A DNA stretch of 64,000 bases from Erythrobacter sp. HL-111 (GTDB taxonomy: Bacteria > Pseudomonadota > Alphaproteobacteria > Sphingomonadales > Sphingomonadaceae): the NCBI RefSeq assembly GCF_900105095.1, contig NZ_LT629743.1:558001-622000 (forward strand). Reading direction: 5' to 3'. The position numbers were made by a program, and so were the translations under genes. Below the pieces are notes generated by a model. It did not search any database. It was not told where the DNA came from and worked only from the letters and a program-made list of their open reading frames with translations. Shown here piece after piece: positions 61,986-64,000 of the stretch (its first letter is position 1; the number at the start of each line of letters is the position of its first letter).

Positions 61986-62315
61986 ATGACACGCTGGCAG
62001 TTCGGTCCCCGCGGTTCACTCACTCATATGCAGAGGAATTTTCGCTACTCGGGCAGGCGAACCTACCTGCCGCCTGTTTACAGCGAACGCTATTTCAAGA
62101 AGGCTGGACTAGGACGGATTGTAAAGCAGTATGGTATGGCTGTCGAATGCCACAGAAATCGCCTAGTTAAAGTGGTTCTTCTTGGTGAACTCAGTCAAGA
62201 TCGAGCGACAAGATTTGCTGAGCACATCCTCCGATGGAAAGCCACGACACCTCTTCGCCGTGTTGCGGTGAAGATTTTGCGAAGCGACCGCTCGAAAAAC
62301 AGGTTCGGATACTGA
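61986..62315 (+). CDS. orphan basic protein of lower GC content
   Basis: A 109-residue protein, MTRWQFGPRGSLTHMQRNFR, with many arginines and lysines. I do not recognise it. Its DNA is visibly poorer in G and C than the neighbours, with about half A+T and codons such as AAA, TTT and ATT that nearby genes avoid. It starts 4 bases after carA. Composition and position suggest a late arrival in the carA-carB interval. Confidence 0.6.
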   Translation: MTRWQFGPRGSLTHMQRNFRYSGRRTYLPPVYSERYFKKAGLGRIVKQYGMAVECHRNRLVKVVLLGELSQDRATRFAEHILRWKATTPLRRVAVKILRSDRSKNRFGY

Positions 62316-62355
62316 TGTCGAGAGGGATGGGCCTCATAGCGTTGCCTCTTGTTCT

Positions 62356-62394
62356 CCCTTCCCCTTGGGGAAGGGCCGGGGATGGGGGTTCGGC
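62356..62394. repeat. palindromic repeat unit 1 (inverted copy)
   Basis: CCCTTCCCC-TT-GGGGAAGGG (62356-62375) is a perfect hairpin, followed by CCGGGGATGGGGGTTCGG. Read on the other strand it matches units 2 and 3, which frame the DUF559 gene. Confidence 0.65.
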
Positions 62395-62428
62395 GGTGAG
62401 GGGGCAGCGCGACGTATCGGGCGTGGAA

Positions 62429-62464
62429 CACCCATCCCCAACCCCTTTCCTCAAGGGAAGAGCC
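62429..62464. repeat. palindromic repeat unit 2
   Basis: CACCCATCCCCAACCCCTTT followed by CCTCAAGGGAAGAGCC. It is a direct copy of unit 3 (62823-62861) with three changes and ends at the last base before the DUF559 stop codon. Confidence 0.65.
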
Positions 62465-62815
62465 TTATTGGTTACGCGCGATCGCGATTTCCTTGGCGAT
62501 CACCTGCAAAACTCCATCCATGTTCTCCAGCACCTCGTTGTTCCAGAAGCGGATCACGCAGTAGCCGTGGGCTTTGATGATCCGCGTGCGGTTTACATCG
62601 GTCGGGCTGTCGGAGTGCTGCCCGCCGTCGACTTCGATGGCGAGGCGCAAGGACCGGCAGGCGAAGTCGGCGATGAAGTCTCCGATGGGGTGTTGGCGGA
62701 TGAATTTGACGCCAAAGAGGTCGCGCTGGCGGAGGTGAAGCCAGAGCGCGCGTTCCGCCTCCGTCATTTCGCGGCGCAGTTTGCGCGCGGTTTGCGTGAG
62801 TCGCTTTTCCGGCAT
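62465..62815 (-). CDS. DUF559 endonuclease-domain protein (Vsr-like fold)
   Basis: A 116-residue protein from ATG 62815, MPEKRLTQTARKLRREMTEA. ERALWLHLRQRDLFGVKFIRQHPIGDF and AIEVDGGQHSD give the PD-(D/E)XK-type core of DUF559, related to very-short-patch repair endonucleases: the D of DFIADF, and ExDGGQH. No methylase gene lies nearby. It is the only minus-strand gene between carA and carB and is framed closely by copies of one palindromic repeat, which suggests the gene and repeats moved together. Confidence 0.82.
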   Translation of the reverse strand: MPEKRLTQTARKLRREMTEAERALWLHLRQRDLFGVKFIRQHPIGDFIADFACRSLRLAIEVDGGQHSDSPTDVNRTRIIKAHGYCVIRFWNNEVLENMDGVLQVIAKEIAIARNQ

Positions 62816-63439
62816 CGTCGCACACCCATCCCCAACCCCTTCCCTCAAGGGAAGGGGCTTCTTGCGCTTGCCGCAGCTTTCGCCACCCCTGCGCTCGCCC
62901 AATCCCCCGCAACCACCCCGCCGCCGCTTGCCGAGTGGCCCGGCGTCGAGATCGCCAGCGGCGTCGCGTTCCAGGGCGACGGGTCGGTCACCGTCCGGCA
63001 GGACGAAACCGGCCTGCCCGTCGTCGCCTTCTGGCGGCCCGTCCTGTTCAGGGAGGACACCGGCAGGCCCGTCGCGGGGCGCATGGACTGCCTCGTCGCC
63101 GCCACCGAAACCCCCTTTGCCGAAGCGGATTTCGACCCCGACGCCCGCCATGCCGCCGTCGCCGAACGCCGCAGCGCGCAGGGCTTCGAGGACCGCGAAT
63201 CCTTGCGCGATTATGGCGACGACGTCCGCCGCCTGGACATTGTCGGGCGCCAGCGCCAGCCGCTGCGCTATTACGTGCTGTCCTACATCCTCGTGCGCGA
63301 TGGCGACCGGCTCGTCGATGTGCGGCGCAACTGCACCTTCGTCCACGGCAAGGGCGTGAGCGGGCCCGACGTGCTGCCCTATGTCGATCGCTACACCCGC
63401 GTCGTGCTCGGCTTCGATCCGGGCGGAGGGGAAGGCTGA
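62735..63439 (+). CDS. secreted protein of unknown function with disrupted 5' end
   Basis: The conserved-looking body starts near 62865 with LLALAAAFATPALAQSPATT, the end of a signal peptide with a likely cut after ALA, and runs to GFDPGGGEG. No ordinary start precedes it: upstream in frame comes the repeat (RRTPIPNPFPQGKG) and the antisense of the DUF559 gene. GTG 62735 is the nearest in-frame start I found but has no ribosome site. Most likely the gene lost its first codons when the DUF559 cassette arrived. It overlaps the lipoprotein gene start by 1 base. Confidence 0.55.
   Translation: MKPERAFRLRHFAAQFARGLRESLFRHRRTPIPNPFPQGKGLLALAAAFATPALAQSPATTPPPLAEWPGVEIASGVAFQGDGSVTVRQDETGLPVVAFWRPVLFREDTGRPVAGRMDCLVAATETPFAEADFDPDARHAAVAERRSAQGFEDRESLRDYGDDVRRLDIVGRQRQPLRYYVLSYILVRDGDRLVDVRRNCTFVHGKGVSGPDVLPYVDRYTRVVLGFDPGGGEG
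62823..62861. repeat. palindromic repeat unit 3
   Basis: CACCCATCCCCAACCCCTTC followed by CCTCAAGGGAAGGGGCTTC. It lies 7 bases outside the DUF559 start codon, in the same orientation as unit 2 and at the damaged start of the secreted-protein gene. Confidence 0.65.
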
Positions 63440-63960
63440 TGCGCGCCGCCGTCGTGTTCCTCGCCATCCTGCCTGCGCTTTCGGCCTGCTCGCTGATCTG
63501 GCCCGAGGACAAGCGCGTCGGCACCGAAAGCGCCGCAGACTGCGCCGCGCGGGTTTCCGGCCTGCTCGGTCCGGGATCGGACTTCCGGCGCTACGAGGGC
63601 GAGGTAGGCGTTCCCACCTACACCTATGACATCACCAAGCTCGCCCTCGATGACGTGCAGGCGCTGGTGGGCCGGGGCGGGGACGAGACGGCGGGCTATC
63701 GCACGATGAACCGGACCAACATGACCGACACCGCGGTCGAGGAATTCATGGCCCGCGACGTGGACGAGAAGGGCGCCTTCTTCCTCGGCCGCGACCCGGC
63801 GCTTTACCGCGTGCGCGGCGAGCGGCAGCCCGTTTCCGACATGATCGCCAACGGCTGTGCGCGCCAGCAGGCCGACATGCGCCTGATCGACGTGCAGGCC
63901 GGCCCCGCACCGCAAGACCCCGCCGCAGACCGCGAACCCGAACAAGAGACGCAACGCTGA
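63439..63960 (+). CDS. lipoprotein of unknown function
   Basis: A 173-residue protein. MRAAVVFLAILPALSACSLI carries the lipobox LSAC with C17 as the lipidated cysteine. The rest has no motif I recognise; RRYEGEVGVPTYTYDITKLA and MNRTNMTDTAVEEFMARDVD look structured. Its ATG overlaps the previous stop (TGATG) and its own stop overlaps the carB ATG in the same way, so the run is translationally coupled. Confidence 0.72.
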   Translation: MRAAVVFLAILPALSACSLIWPEDKRVGTESAADCAARVSGLLGPGSDFRRYEGEVGVPTYTYDITKLALDDVQALVGRGGDETAGYRTMNRTNMTDTAVEEFMARDVDEKGAFFLGRDPALYRVRGERQPVSDMIANGCARQQADMRLIDVQAGPAPQDPAADREPEQETQR

Positions 63961-64000
63961 TGCCCAAACGCACCGACATTTCCTCCATCCTCGTCATCGG
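63960..64000 (+). CDS. carB: carbamoyl-phosphate synthase large subunit, N-terminal fragment
   Basis: Only 13 codons are inside the window, reading MPKRTDISSILVI, a standard start of the CarB subunit. It overlaps the lipoprotein stop as TGATG. CarB uses ammonia from CarA to make carbamoyl phosphate. The gene leaves the window at its end. Confidence 0.85.
   Translation, partial: MPKRTDISSILVI

Overview
The window reads as chromosomal DNA of a GC-rich alphaproteobacterium, most likely Sphingomonadales close to Erythrobacter/Altererythrobacter. The clues are the imuA-imuB-dnaE2 mutagenesis genes with LexA boxes of the alphaproteobacterial GAAC-N7-GAAC type, an extensin-like protein, two Coq4 proteins, a phoR-pstCAB-phoU-phoB cluster and the general gene order. 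This placement rests on recognising proteins, not on a database search. I see no prophage, CRISPR array, rRNA or intact insertion sequence. No stretch over 300 bases lacks a gene.

Layout. 1-350 is the end of a sodium symporter gene. 395-10547 is an SOS-type repair island: imuA and imuB behind a LexA box, then a PilZ protein, then a second LexA box driving a radical SAM repair protein, a UdgX-type uracil-DNA glycosylase, the error-prone polymerase DnaE2 and an extensin-like protein. 10555-16854 (minus) is the phosphate cluster without pstS. tRNA-Glu and recJ follow. 19058-24852 is a patch of less known genes: flavodoxin-like, an AHH nuclease, nitronate monooxygenase, amidohydrolase, DUF1328 and DUF2189 proteins.

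24921-33968 holds branched-chain amino acid synthesis. leuA and the ilvI-ilvH-ilvC operon each carry a short leader peptide rich in the end-product amino acids, and the ilv leader is followed by a clear intrinsic terminator. Between them lie an I78 inhibitor lipoprotein, an FMN hydroxy-acid dehydrogenase and a YceI protein. miaA and serB are divergent. 35046-37470 has two coq4 paralogs around a nitroreductase, each coq4 behind a similar palindrome. purL, xseB, ispA, coaD, a cyclophilin, queA, an ABC-2 exporter and tgt follow, then chorismate mutase, rpsD, and the minus-strand run rpiB-glyA-nrdR-trmJ-fkbM. yqeY-dnaG-rpoD form the macromolecular synthesis operon. carA and the first bases of carB end the window, separated by about 2 kb that hold a low-GC orphan, a DUF559 nuclease framed by palindromic repeats, a secreted protein with a damaged start and a lipoprotein.

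The most rewarding items are the SOS island with its radical SAM/UdgX pair, a parS-like palindrome abutting the imuA LexA box, the two attenuation leaders, the paired coq4 operators, a palindromic repeat inserted in frame in dnaE2, and the DUF559-repeat cassette.
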